Positions 17,527-26,003 of a DNA stretch of 64,000 nt are shown piece after piece. The stretch comes from Salinilacustrithrix sp034522155 (GTDB lineage: Bacteria > Actinomycetota > Acidimicrobiia > Acidimicrobiales > Salinilacustritrichaceae). The notes beneath the pieces are model-generated. The model worked only from the letters and a program-made list of their open reading frames with translations. It searched no databases and was not told the origin of the DNA. The first letter of the stretch is position 1. Each line of letters begins with the position of its first letter. A program made the position numbers and the translations under genes. The stretch lies in contig JAXHLP010000014.1 of assembly GCA_034522155.1 (NCBI GenBank), positions 124,001 to 188,000 on the forward strand, read 5' to 3'.

Positions 17527-18198
17527 CTACTGCGGGCCGGTGGCCTCGGCGATGGCGGCCTCGATGGTGGCCGGGTCCTGCTCGCCCGAGAGGCGCTGGA
17601 CCACCTCGCCGTCGGCATCCAGGAACGCCATCATCGGGAAGCTGGACAGGCCGTAGGCGGCGCCGGCGGTGGAGTCCTCGTCGTCGAAGAGGCGGTCGCC
17701 CGTCCAGCCCTCGTCGTCGAGCCAGGCCGAGGGCGGGAAGTTGTCGCGCTCGTCGGTCGTGGAGGTGAGCACGGCCACGGTGCGGATGCCGTCGAAGGCG
17801 CCCTGCTCCTGGAGCTCGACGAGGCGGGGCAGTTCGCGCTGGCAGTGGGGGCACCAGTGGGCGAGGAACACGAGCATGACCGGCTGGTCCTCCTCGCCGG
17901 GATCGACCCGGACCTGGCCCTCGACCCGCTCGCTGATGATCGTCGGGGCCACGGTGCCGACCGCCGGGTCGACGCCGCCGTCGGGGGCGGGTGGCAGCGC
18001 CTCGCCCTGGACGGTGACGATGCCGTACGGCGACGACTCGGACGAGGTGTCGGCCGAGGTGACGTCCTCCCCGTCATCGCCACCCGCGGTGACGAACACC
18101 GCGATCGCGGCGATGACCAGCACGGCGACCACGACCCCGATGACGATCGCGGGGTTGGCGCCGGGCCGCTGGCGGGTGGGCTGGTTGCGGGTGCTCAT
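17527..18198 (-). CDS. Membrane-anchored thioredoxin-fold protein (TlpA/DsbE type)
   Basis: 223 residues. After a short basic N-terminus a single membrane segment (about residues 15-38) anchors an extracytoplasmic TlpA-like domain with the redox motif Cys116-Pro-His-Cys119 and a cis-Pro region (SSFPMMAFLD). It is translationally coupled (ATGA) to dsbB upstream. It is likely to act as an exported oxidoreductase kept oxidised by the DsbB partner. Confidence 0.9.
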   Translation of the reverse strand: MSTRNQPTRQRPGANPAIVIGVVVAVLVIAAIAVFVTAGGDDGEDVTSADTSSESSPYGIVTVQGEALPPAPDGGVDPAVGTVAPTIISERVEGQVRVDPGEEDQPVMLVFLAHWCPHCQRELPRLVELQEQGAFDGIRTVAVLTSTTDERDNFPPSAWLDDEGWTGDRLFDDEDSTAGAAYGLSSFPMMAFLDADGEVVQRLSGEQDPATIEAAIAEATGPQ

Positions 18199-18749
18199 TC
18201 GTTGACTCCGGGATCGGTGAACAGGTGGTCGACGGCGGTGAGGACGAGGATCAGGACGAAGCAGACGGTGGCGAGGCGGGGAATCGTCCAGAAGCCGAGA
18301 CCCTCGACCCACCGCAGCGTGCAGGGGTTGGTCGGATCGCAGCCGCCGCCGGTTCCCGAATCGGGGAAGGTCTCGACCACGTTGTGCCACGTGTTGACGG
18401 CGAGACCGGCGCCGGCGACGACGAACGCGATCAGCCTGCCCGATGCCTCGTGCCGCTTCCACGCGGCCACCGCCAGGACCGCCACCAGCGGGTACATGGC
18501 GATGCGCTGGTACCAGCACAGCTCGCAGGGCGGGAACCCGGCCGCCTCGCTGAACCACAGGCTGCCCGCGGTGGCGACGACCGCGACGCCGAGCGCGAGC
18601 ACCGTGGCCGTGCCGACCAGCGGTTCGATGATCCGAGCCCGCAGCGCCGGCACCGCGAACCCGAGCAGGAGGACGACGGCCGCCACCGCGCCGGCGATCG
18701 CCAGCACGCCGAGCACATCGGCCACCTGGGCGGGCGTCTCCGGATCCAC
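18195..18749 (-). CDS. dsbB: Disulfide bond formation protein DsbB family
   Basis: About 184 residues with four membrane helices. The periplasmic-side cysteine pairs are intact: PPCELCWYQR (CxxC) and CDPTNPCTLRW. DsbB re-oxidises thiol oxidases and passes electrons to quinone. GTG 18749 is chosen because the first helix follows at once; an in-frame TTG at 18785 is the alternative. It forms a two-gene unit with the TlpA-like gene, inserted between ipdB and ipdC. Confidence 0.88.
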   Translation of the reverse strand: MDPETPAQVADVLGVLAIAGAVAAVVLLLGFAVPALRARIIEPLVGTATVLALGVAVVATAGSLWFSEAAGFPPCELCWYQRIAMYPLVAVLAVAAWKRHEASGRLIAFVVAGAGLAVNTWHNVVETFPDSGTGGGCDPTNPCTLRWVEGLGFWTIPRLATVCFVLILVLTAVDHLFTDPGVNE

Positions 18750-18810
18750 CCCGACAGTCTCCGGTCCCGGACCGCACCCCGCCAAGTGCCCAAGGTCCCA
18801 CGGAGGTCCG

Positions 18811-18832
18811 TAGAGTCCGACGCCGTGTCAGA
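18811..18832 (+). promoter_or_regulatory. -10 box and imperfect operator (copy 3) over the ipdC start
   Basis: A TAGAGT -10 box (18811-18816) stands 8 bases before GTG 18825. The imperfect inverted repeat TCCGAC-GCCGT-GTCAGA (18816-18832) has the same 6-5-6 spacing as the other copies, with one arm mismatch, and overlaps the transcription and translation start. It is less certain than the other copies because half of it is coding. Confidence 0.5.
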
Positions 18833-19889
18833 TCCCCGGCTCCGCACTCGTGTCTGTGAACGGTTCGGGATCGAGGTGCCGATCGTGCAGACGGGGATGG
18901 GGTGGGTGTCGGGCGCCAACCTCACCGCGGCGACATCGGCAGCGGGTGGGCTCGGGATCCTGGCCGCCGTCACCATGACGCCCGACGAGCTGGAACGAGC
19001 GGTGCGGGGTGTCCGGGAGCAGACCGACGAGCCGTTCGGCGTGAACTTCCGCGCCGACCAGCCCGACCTGGCCGAGCGGCTCGACTTCGTGACGTCGAAC
19101 GGGGCGTCGATCGTGTCGTTCGCCGGTGCGCCCACCAAGGACGCCATCGCCCGGTGCCACGATTCCGGCGTGCTCGTCATGCCCACGGTGGGCGCACGGC
19201 GTCACGCCGAGAAGATGCTCGAGTGGGGCGTCGACGCCGTGATCGCCCAGGGCGGCGAGGGCGGCGGCCACACCGGCACGATCCCGACCTCGCTCCTGCT
19301 GCCCGCGGTGTGCGAGGCGGTCGCGGCGGAGATCCCGGTGCTCGGCGCCGGTGGCTTCCACTCCGGGCAGGGCCTCGTCGCCGCGCTGGCCTACGGAGCC
19401 GACGGCATCGCCATGGGCACCCGGTTCCTGCTCACGGCCGAGTCGCGTGTGCCGAGCCAGACCAAGGCCCGGTACCTCGACGCGGGGGTCACCGACACGG
19501 TCGTGACCACCGCCATCGACGGCGCGCCCCAGCGGGTGATCCGCACCGAGGTCATCGACGAGCTCGAACGGTCGTCACCGCTCACCCGGTTCCCCAAGGC
19601 GCTGCTCGCCGCGCTGCGGTTCCGATCCGAGACCGGTACCTCGTTGCGCGACCTGGCGACCGAGGGCCTGGCGATGCGCAGGAACCAGGACCTCACCTGG
19701 TCCCAGCTCGCACTCGCGGCCAACGCACCGATGCTCATCAAGGCGACGATGGTCGACGGCAAGCCCGACGTCGGCGTGCTCCCCACCGGCCAGGTCACCG
19801 GCGTGATCGACGAGCTGCCCTCCGTGGCCGAGGTGCTGGCCGAGATCGAGCGCGACGCCACCGCCACCCTCGACAGACTGTCGGGATGA
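18825..19889 (+). CDS. ipdC: Nitronate monooxygenase-like flavoprotein, IpdC-like
   Basis: 354 residues, FMN-binding TIM barrel of the 2-nitropropane dioxygenase family. It shows VQTGMGWVSG, SFAGAPTKD, AQGGEGGGHTG and VLGAGGFHSGQG. Mycobacterial IpdC (about 355 residues) acts in HIP-CoA breakdown and lies next to ipdAB. Same length and same neighbourhood here. GTG 18825 is set by the -10 box. The following reductase gene overlaps its stop. Confidence 0.9.
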   Translation: MSDPRLRTRVCERFGIEVPIVQTGMGWVSGANLTAATSAAGGLGILAAVTMTPDELERAVRGVREQTDEPFGVNFRADQPDLAERLDFVTSNGASIVSFAGAPTKDAIARCHDSGVLVMPTVGARRHAEKMLEWGVDAVIAQGGEGGGHTGTIPTSLLLPAVCEAVAAEIPVLGAGGFHSGQGLVAALAYGADGIAMGTRFLLTAESRVPSQTKARYLDAGVTDTVVTTAIDGAPQRVIRTEVIDELERSSPLTRFPKALLAALRFRSETGTSLRDLATEGLAMRRNQDLTWSQLALAANAPMLIKATMVDGKPDVGVLPTGQVTGVIDELPSVAEVLAEIERDATATLDRLSG

Positions 19890-20875
19890 CAACCGGTCAG
19901 GTCGATCGATTCATCGTCTTCGGCGCCGGCGCGGTGGGTGGTGTGGTCGGCGCCCGCCTCGCCCAGTCCGGCCACGACGTCGCGCTCGTCGCACGGGGCG
20001 CCCACCGCGACGCGATCGAGCGCAACGGTCTACGCATCGACGACCCGGACGCCAGCGCCACGCTCGAGCTCCCCGTGACCGACGACGTGGCCACCCTCGA
20101 ACCGGGCCCGGGCGACGTCGTGCTGGTCGCGGTGAAGAGCCAGCACACGCCGACGGCGGTCGAAGCGCTGGCCCCGTTCGCCCCCGACCTGCCCGTCGTC
20201 TGCCTCCAGAACGGCACCAGCAACGAAGCCGCGCTCCTGCGGGTGTTCCGCGACGTCTACGCGGTGCCGGTGATGCTGCCGGCCACCTTCCTCGAACCCG
20301 GGGTGGTCCAGGTCGCCTCCGCGCCCACCTCGGGCATCCTCGACGTCGGGCGATTCCCGTCCGGGCTCGACGAGCGGGCCGATGCGATCGCTGCTGCGTT
20401 CGCGGCGTCCACGTTCGAGTCGGTGGCCCGGCCCGATCCGATGCGCTGGAAGTGGCGCAAGCTCATGCTCAACCTCACCAACGCGATCTCGGCCGCGTGC
20501 GGCAGCCTGTCCGGGTGCCGGCCGATCCTCGAGCCCGCGTGGGCCGAGGCCGACGCGGTCGTCGAGGCCGCGGGCATCGACATCGCCACGCCCGAGGAGG
20601 AGCAGGAGCGCCGGGGCGATCACATCACCATGCGCCCCGTGGGCGACAACGAGCGCGGCGGAGGCTCGTCGTGGCAGTCGCTGGCCCGCGGCACCGGCAA
20701 CATCGAGGTCGACCACCTCAACGGGGAGATCGTGCTCCAGGGCAGGCTCCACGGCGTCCCCACCCCGGTCAACGAGGGCCTCCAGGAGCTCACCCGCCGG
20801 ATGGCGGCGTCGGGCGCGGCTGCCGGTTCGATGACCGCCGACGAGCTCGCCACCCAGATCCTCCCCACGAGCTGA
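19886..20875 (+). CDS. Ketopantoate reductase (PanE/ApbA)-like dehydrogenase
   Basis: 329 residues. An N-terminal Rossmann domain carries GAGAVGG (residues 14-20), followed by VAVKSQ, CLQNG and a helical C-terminal domain with the family's KLMLNLTNA segment. It overlaps the ipdC stop (ATGA). Sitting inside a catabolic operon, it more likely reduces a keto or hydroxyacyl intermediate than ketopantoate. That reading is inference from context. Confidence 0.87.
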   Translation: MTTGQVDRFIVFGAGAVGGVVGARLAQSGHDVALVARGAHRDAIERNGLRIDDPDASATLELPVTDDVATLEPGPGDVVLVAVKSQHTPTAVEALAPFAPDLPVVCLQNGTSNEAALLRVFRDVYAVPVMLPATFLEPGVVQVASAPTSGILDVGRFPSGLDERADAIAAAFAASTFESVARPDPMRWKWRKLMLNLTNAISAACGSLSGCRPILEPAWAEADAVVEAAGIDIATPEEEQERRGDHITMRPVGDNERGGGSSWQSLARGTGNIEVDHLNGEIVLQGRLHGVPTPVNEGLQELTRRMAASGAAAGSMTADELATQILPTS

Positions 20876-20934
20876 CCCGCCACCACCCCGAGAGACGAGC
20901 GCGCCGATCCTCGACCGCTGACGTTTGGCCGGGA

Positions 20935-20953
20935 TCTGACGGCGCGTCAGAAT
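20935..20953 (+). promoter_or_regulatory. Operator (copy 4) before the FadE pair
   Basis: The perfect inverted repeat TCTGAC-GGCGC-GTCAGA (20935-20951) overlaps a CAGAAT -10-like hexamer (20948-20953) that lies 7 bases before GTG 20961. Binding here would block the polymerase directly. Confidence 0.75.
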
Positions 20954-20960
20954 CGCCGCC

Positions 20961-22112
20961 GTGGACCTGAGCTGGAGCGAAGCCGAGGAGACCTTCCGGG
21001 CCGAGGCGCGCCGGTGGCTCGAGGCCAACGTCCCCCACGACATCGGTTCGGGCGACACCCGTGACGGGTTCGCCCGGCACCTCGAGTGGGAGCAGCTCCT
21101 GTTCGAGCACCGCTGGGCCGTCGTGTCCTGGCCCGAGGCCTACGGCGGGCGCGAGGCGTCGATCTGGGAGTGGCTGATCTTCGAGGAGGAGTACTACCGG
21201 GCGGGCGGGCCCCAGCGCGTCACCCAGAACGGCATCTTCCTGCTCGCACCCACGGTCTTCGCGTTCGGCAACCACGACCAGCAGGACCACGTGCTGCCCC
21301 GCATGGCCGCGGCCGAGGATCTGTGGTGCCAGGGCTGGTCCGAGCCCAACGCCGGCTCCGACCTGGCGTCGGTGCGGTCGAGGGCCGAGCGGGTCGACGG
21401 CGGCTGGGTGCTCAACGGCCAGAAGACCTGGACGACGCGCGGCGCGTTCTGCACCCACCTGTTCGGCCTGTTCCGCACCGACCCGGATTCGGAACGACAC
21501 AAGGGCCTGAGCTACCTGATGGTCCCCTTCGACATCGACGGCGTCACCGTGCGGGGGTTCGGCCGCCTCGACGGTGACGAGGGATTCGCCGAGGTGTTCT
21601 TCGAGGACGCGTTCCTCCCCGACGACGGCATCCCCGGCGGCCCCGTGCTCGGCGAGGTCGACAACGGCTGGCGGGTCGCCATGGCCACGACCGGGTCCGA
21701 GCGGGGACTGACGCTGCGTGCCCCCGGCCGGTTCAAGGCCACGGCGAACCGCCTCGTCGACCTGTGGCACGACTCGCCCGGCGGCCGCGACGGCGCCACC
21801 CGGGACCGCCTGGTCGACGCGTGGATGCGGGCCGAGGCCTACGACGCGTTCACGCTCCAGACCGTCACCGGCATCGACGAGGGGAACGAGCCCGGCGCCG
21901 AGTCGAGCCTCAACAAGATCTGGTGGTCCGAGCTCGACGTCGAGCTGCACCGGGTGGCGCTCGACCTCCTCGGCCCCGAGGCGGAACGGGAGCACGCGTG
22001 GTCGAAGGGCTGGCAGTTCTCGCTGTCCGGGCCGATCTACGCCGGCACCAACGAGATCCAGCGCAACATCGCGGCCGAGCGCCTGCTCGGCCTGCCGCGG
22101 GTGAAGCGGTGA
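20961..22112 (+). CDS. Acyl-CoA dehydrogenase, larger FadE subunit
   Basis: 383 residues, acyl-CoA dehydrogenase fold: WCQGWSEPNAGSDLAS (flavin and substrate segment), NGQKTWTT, and GPIYAGTNEIQRN near the C-terminus. It is coupled by GTGA to a second, shorter dehydrogenase gene, the layout of alpha2beta2 steroid FadE enzymes. Sizes (383 plus 316) fit FadE31/FadE32- or FadE30/FadE33-type proteins of the mycobacterial KstR2 regulon. The exact step is not decidable from sequence. Confidence 0.92.
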   Translation: MDLSWSEAEETFRAEARRWLEANVPHDIGSGDTRDGFARHLEWEQLLFEHRWAVVSWPEAYGGREASIWEWLIFEEEYYRAGGPQRVTQNGIFLLAPTVFAFGNHDQQDHVLPRMAAAEDLWCQGWSEPNAGSDLASVRSRAERVDGGWVLNGQKTWTTRGAFCTHLFGLFRTDPDSERHKGLSYLMVPFDIDGVTVRGFGRLDGDEGFAEVFFEDAFLPDDGIPGGPVLGEVDNGWRVAMATTGSERGLTLRAPGRFKATANRLVDLWHDSPGGRDGATRDRLVDAWMRAEAYDAFTLQTVTGIDEGNEPGAESSLNKIWWSELDVELHRVALDLLGPEAEREHAWSKGWQFSLSGPIYAGTNEIQRNIAAERLLGLPRVKR

Positions 22113-23059
22113 AGTTCTCCCTCGGCGAGGACCGCGTCGAGTTCGCCGCGCAGGTACGTCGCGCCCTCGAGGACGGGTGCACACCGAAGGACGTCCGGGC
22201 CGCGTGGGACGGCGACCTCGACCGCGGCGTCTGGCAGACGCTCGTCGACATGGGCACCACCGACCCCGAGCTCGACTGGGTGACCCGGGTAGCGGTGGCC
22301 GAGGAGATCGGCCGGGCCGCGCTCCCCCACCCCTGGGTCGAGACCGCGTTCGTGGTCGGCCCGATCCTCGGCGACGACCTCGGCGCGCAGCTGGCCTCCA
22401 CCGACCTGGGCACGGAGGGCCAGACCCTGGGCAGCCAAGGCCTGATCCCCGCCGGTGCCGACGCCGACGTCCTCGTGCTGCGATGGCCCCGGGGCCTGGT
22501 CGTCGCCGATCCGGCACAGGTGGCAATGGAACCAGTCGAGACCGTGGACGGCGCCCGTCGGATGGTTTGTCGCGGGGAGGTGCGCGACATCCGCGACGAC
22601 CAGTTCCGGGAGACGGAGGTCCAGCTCGCGGGCGCGCTCGGCACCGCCGCCGTGCTGGTCGGCCTCGGCCAGCACCTGCTCGACACCACGGTCGCCTACG
22701 TGAGCGAGCGTGAGCAGTTCGGCCAACCGGTCGGTGGCTTCCAGGCCGTCAAGCACCACCTGGCCGACGCCGCCAAGGACCTCGCCTTCGCCCGCCCGGT
22801 CGTCCACCGGGCCGCCTACCGCCTCCACACGGATGACCCCGCCGCCGCCGTCGACGTGTCCACGGCCAAGGCCCTCGCCTCCGACGCCGCGTCGCTCACC
22901 GCCGAGGTCGCCCTCCAGTGCCACGGCGCCATCGGCTACACGATCGAGTACGACCTCCACCTCTGGCTCAAGCGGGTGTGGGCCCTGTCACGCGCCTGGG
23001 GCGACGCCACCCACCACCGCGCGCTCGTCGCCGACGCCCTCGGACTCCACGCCGGCTGA
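22109..23059 (+). CDS. Acyl-CoA dehydrogenase, shorter FadE subunit
   Basis: 316 residues starting at GTG 22109 inside the stop of the larger subunit gene. It is a divergent family member: the C-terminal YVSEREQFGQPVGGFQAVKH and LQCHGAIGYTIEYDLHLWLKR blocks are clear, but the middle domain is short. Such partners are required for a heterotetramer with one functional flavin site per pair. Its last 72 bases are antisense to the end of a membrane protein gene. Confidence 0.9.
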   Translation: MKFSLGEDRVEFAAQVRRALEDGCTPKDVRAAWDGDLDRGVWQTLVDMGTTDPELDWVTRVAVAEEIGRAALPHPWVETAFVVGPILGDDLGAQLASTDLGTEGQTLGSQGLIPAGADADVLVLRWPRGLVVADPAQVAMEPVETVDGARRMVCRGEVRDIRDDQFRETEVQLAGALGTAAVLVGLGQHLLDTTVAYVSEREQFGQPVGGFQAVKHHLADAAKDLAFARPVVHRAAYRLHTDDPAAAVDVSTAKALASDAASLTAEVALQCHGAIGYTIEYDLHLWLKRVWALSRAWGDATHHRALVADALGLHAG

Positions 23060-23905
23060 GGGGCGTTCATCCCGGTCAGCCCGCCAGCGGGGGTGGAGGC
23101 GTTCGAGGGGGAGGAACGACGTGATGCAGATGGTGTGGGCCAGGAAGTGGATGCCGACGGTGATGTAGGTGAACAGGTGGAGCAGGACGATGCCGACGAG
23201 CATCGCCACCTTCACCCGACCACGCCGACGTAGCGCCAGCACCGCAGCGAACTCGAAGGTGATGAACGCGGCCTGACCGGCGCGCAGCAGCGACGGCTGG
23301 TCGGCGAGCCAGTCGCCCAGCGCCGAGCCCCGACGCACCACGGCGCGTGCGAACACGGCGCTCGACACCCACTCGATGCCCGACCGGCGCAGCTTGGCGA
23401 TGGCCGACAGCGGATAGGCGAGCACGAACACCACCTGCACCGTGCGCAGCCCCCAGCCGACCAGCGCGTCCCGCCCGCGGCCGACACCGGGCACCGCGGC
23501 GAGCACGAACAGCGTCACGATGATGGTGAGCCGGTCGTGGTCGACCTTGGCGAAGGAGAACGCCCACAGGATCCAGGTGAGGTACGAACAGGCGACCACG
23601 CCGTTGATGGCCGAGCGCGCGGCCCGACCGCCCGGCCCGATGATCGCCAGCACCGCCGACACGCCGATCACCCACTGGAGCAGCGTCATCGTGCCGGGGT
23701 CCGGGGCGGGCAGCCCGAGGATCCGGGCGATGGCGACCGGTTGGTAGTACTCCTCGGGCGCATACGCGTGCTGGGCCACCCACCGGTCGGTGCGGAACAC
23801 CGTGAACAGCACGACCAGGTGGATGATCCGGGAGAACACCGCCATCCGCTCGGCCGGGACCGGTTCGAACCAGTACGACCGCCACCAGTTGCGGACGGTG
23901 GTCAC
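22988..23905 (-). CDS. HTTM-domain integral membrane protein
   Basis: 305 residues with about seven to eight membrane helices. The N-terminal pattern (RIIHLVVLFTVFRTDRW, an HTTM domain as in vitamin K-dependent gamma-carboxylase relatives) is recognisable. The function of bacterial members is unknown. GTG 23905 overlaps the stop of the upstream single-pass protein gene, so the two form a unit. Its C-terminal 24 codons are antisense to the end of the FadE gene. Confidence 0.82.
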   Translation of the reverse strand: MTTVRNWWRSYWFEPVPAERMAVFSRIIHLVVLFTVFRTDRWVAQHAYAPEEYYQPVAIARILGLPAPDPGTMTLLQWVIGVSAVLAIIGPGGRAARSAINGVVACSYLTWILWAFSFAKVDHDRLTIIVTLFVLAAVPGVGRGRDALVGWGLRTVQVVFVLAYPLSAIAKLRRSGIEWVSSAVFARAVVRRGSALGDWLADQPSLLRAGQAAFITFEFAAVLALRRRGRVKVAMLVGIVLLHLFTYITVGIHFLAHTICITSFLPLERLHPRWRADRDERPSAGVESEGVGDERAVVGGVAPGA

Positions 23906-24402
23906 CGGCGGTACCCGGGCATCGGCTCGTCGAGGGGCAGGTCGACCTCGACCCGCTCGCCGTCGTAGCCCTCGGCGGCCCAGTCGCCGATCACGGTGAA
24001 CGTGGGGTTCGGTTGGGGCTTGCCGCCCTCCATGTTCACCCGGCGCACGACCACCTGCAGATGGACGAGGTCGGGGTCGTGACGCTCGTTGTAGACGCGG
24101 GCCAGACCCTCGAGGTTCTCGTCGGGCACGCGCCGGTTGGGGTGGGTCTGGCCCTCGAGCTCGGCCCGTCGGAGCCCGACGGCGGCCCAGCCGACGCGGA
24201 TCTCCTCACCGGTCTCGAGCTCGCCCTCGACGCGGGTGTCGCGCACCACCGTGTCGGGCCGGTTGCCGTAGCTGAACATCCGGAACGGCGCGATCGGGAA
24301 GGCGTCGTCGGTCCAGAACAGGCTCCCGGCGATGGTCGCCAGCGCCAGCACCAGGCTGACCACCGGCAACGGCCACCATCTACGCTGGTCTGACGCCATC
24401 AT
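23902..24402 (-). CDS. Single-pass membrane protein paired with the HTTM protein
   Basis: 166 residues. One N-terminal membrane helix (WWPLPVVSLVLALATIAGSL) anchors an acidic extracytoplasmic domain containing FRMFSYGNR. The start is ATG 24402 or ATG 24399; TACTGT stands 9 bases before the first. The family is unknown to me. Coupling to the HTTM gene suggests a two-subunit membrane complex. Only 30 bases separate its start from the divergent thiolase gene. Confidence 0.75.
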   Translation of the reverse strand: MMASDQRRWWPLPVVSLVLALATIAGSLFWTDDAFPIAPFRMFSYGNRPDTVVRDTRVEGELETGEEIRVGWAAVGLRRAELEGQTHPNRRVPDENLEGLARVYNERHDPDLVHLQVVVRRVNMEGGKPQPNPTFTVIGDWAAEGYDGERVEVDLPLDEPMPGYRR

Positions 24403-24432
24403 CGACGACCGACAGTACCGAGGAGCACCCCC

Positions 24433-25587
24433 ATGGCCGAGGCCTACATCGTCGACGCCGTCCGCACCCCCACCGGTCGGGCGAAGGACACCGGCCAGCT
24501 CGCCGGCGTCCACCCCGCTGATCTCGGCGCCGCCCCCATCACCGAGCTGGTCGAGCGCACCGGCATCGACCCCGCGGCCGTCGACGACGTGGTCTACGGC
24601 AACGTCGACTCCATCGGCCCCCACGCCGGCGACATCGCCCGCACGTGCTGGCTCGCCGCGGGCATGCCCGAGCACGTGCCCGGCGTGACCGTCGACCGCC
24701 AGTGCGGCTCGGCCCAGCAGGCGGTCCACTTCGGCGCCCAGGCCGTGATGTCGGGGACCATGGACCTCGTCGTGGCCGGCGGCGTCCAGTCGATGAGCGC
24801 CGTGCCGATCTCGAGCGCCATGACGATGGCCGAGCCGCTCGGCTTCCCCGATCCGTTCTCCACCTCCAAGGGCTGGGTCAAGCGCTACGGCGACCAGGAG
24901 GTCAGCCAGTTCCGCGGCGCCGAGCTCATCGCCGAGAAGTGGGACATCAGCCGGGACGAGATGGAGGCCTTCGCGGTGGCCAGCCACGAGCGGGCGCTAC
25001 AGGCGCAGTCCGAAGGCCGGTTCGAGCGCGAGATCCACCCCTGCTTCGGCGCGAGCGTCGACGAGGGCCCCCGCGAGCCGAACCTCGAGAAGATCCGGAC
25101 GCTGCCGACGCTCGTCGAAGGCGGCCGCCTCACCGCCGCGGTCGCGTCGCAGACCACCGACGGTGCCGCCGCGTTGCTCCTCGCCAGCGAGCAGGCCGTC
25201 GAGGACCACGGGCTCGAGCCACGGGCCCGGGTCCACCACATGAGCGTGCTGGCCGACGACCCGATCTTCATGCTGTCGGCCCCCATCCCCGCGACCCGTC
25301 GTGCGCTGGAGAAGACCGGCATGACCGCCGGCGACATCGACCTGGTCGAGATCAACGAGGCGTTCGCCTCGGTCGTGCTCGCGTGGCTGAAGGAGACCGA
25401 CTTCGACCACGAGCGGACCAACGTCAACGGCGGCGCCATCGCCCTCGGCCACCCCCTCGGCTGCACCGGCGCCAAGCTGATGACCACCCTGCTCCACGAG
25501 CTCGAGCGCACCGGCGGCCGCTACGGCCTCCAGACCATGTGCGAGGGCGGCGGCCAGGCCAACGTCACCATCATCGAGCGACTCTGA
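24433..25587 (+). CDS. Acetyl-CoA acetyltransferase/thiolase, FadA6-like
   Basis: 384 residues with all thiolase catalytic groups: Cys91 (DRQCGSAQQ), NEAFAS, the His of ALGHPLGCTGAK and the late CEGGGQ cysteine. FadA6 is the thiolase of the mycobacterial HIP pathway. Position within this catabolic region supports that role, but a generic thiolase cannot be excluded. A GAGGAG ribosome site (24419-24424) precedes ATG, unlike the leaderless neighbours. A half-site TCTGAC (24389-24394) of the shared operator lies upstream. Confidence 0.92.
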   Translation: MAEAYIVDAVRTPTGRAKDTGQLAGVHPADLGAAPITELVERTGIDPAAVDDVVYGNVDSIGPHAGDIARTCWLAAGMPEHVPGVTVDRQCGSAQQAVHFGAQAVMSGTMDLVVAGGVQSMSAVPISSAMTMAEPLGFPDPFSTSKGWVKRYGDQEVSQFRGAELIAEKWDISRDEMEAFAVASHERALQAQSEGRFEREIHPCFGASVDEGPREPNLEKIRTLPTLVEGGRLTAAVASQTTDGAAALLLASEQAVEDHGLEPRARVHHMSVLADDPIFMLSAPIPATRRALEKTGMTAGDIDLVEINEAFASVVLAWLKETDFDHERTNVNGGAIALGHPLGCTGAKLMTTLLHELERTGGRYGLQTMCEGGGQANVTIIERL

Positions 25588-25619
25588 CCGGAAACGGCCG
25601 CGAGATCCTGTGGGCGACG

Positions 25620-26003
25620 GTGGCGCTCACCACCGTCACCACCGTGCTCACCGCGCTGCCGTGGGGCTCGTCGGGGGATCGGGCCCGATCCAGCTACCAG
25701 ATCATCGAGGTCGTCGAGCGCGCCGGCGTCATGCCGTCGTCCACGGCCGGTCTGGCCCCGGTGTGGCTGTTCGTCCCCGCGCTCTGTGGGGCGGCCGTGC
25801 TGGCGGCGGCGTTCCACGCGCCCCGGCTGGCAGCCGGCCTCGCAGGTACGCTGGGATCAATGGTCGTTGTCGGTGGCGTGCTGGTGGCGCGATCGCCGCT
25901 GATCACCGAGCCGGCGGCGACCGCCAGCGTGCTCGCCGGCACGGGCACGACGGCGACGGCGGTGGCCACCCTGGCCACGACATGGAGGCGGAAGCGTGAG
26001 TGA
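25620..26003 (+). CDS. Small membrane protein of unknown function
   Basis: About 127 residues from GTG 25620, with four predicted membrane helices (WLFVPALCGAAVLAAAF and LAGTLGSMVVVGGVLVA among them) and a basic C-terminus (TWRRKRE). It sits between the FadA6-like gene and a large acidic membrane-anchored protein gene, whose GTG overlaps its last 8 bases. The start is uncertain, since no better in-frame start lies between the thiolase stop and 25620. Confidence 0.6.
   Translation: MALTTVTTVLTALPWGSSGDRARSSYQIIEVVERAGVMPSSTAGLAPVWLFVPALCGAAVLAAAFHAPRLAAGLAGTLGSMVVVGGVLVARSPLITEPAATASVLAGTGTTATAVATLATTWRRKRE

Noticed and set aside
24389..24406. TCTGAC upstream of the FadA6-like gene as a full operator
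   Set aside because: No matching right arm at the 5-base spacing; retained only as a half-site remark.
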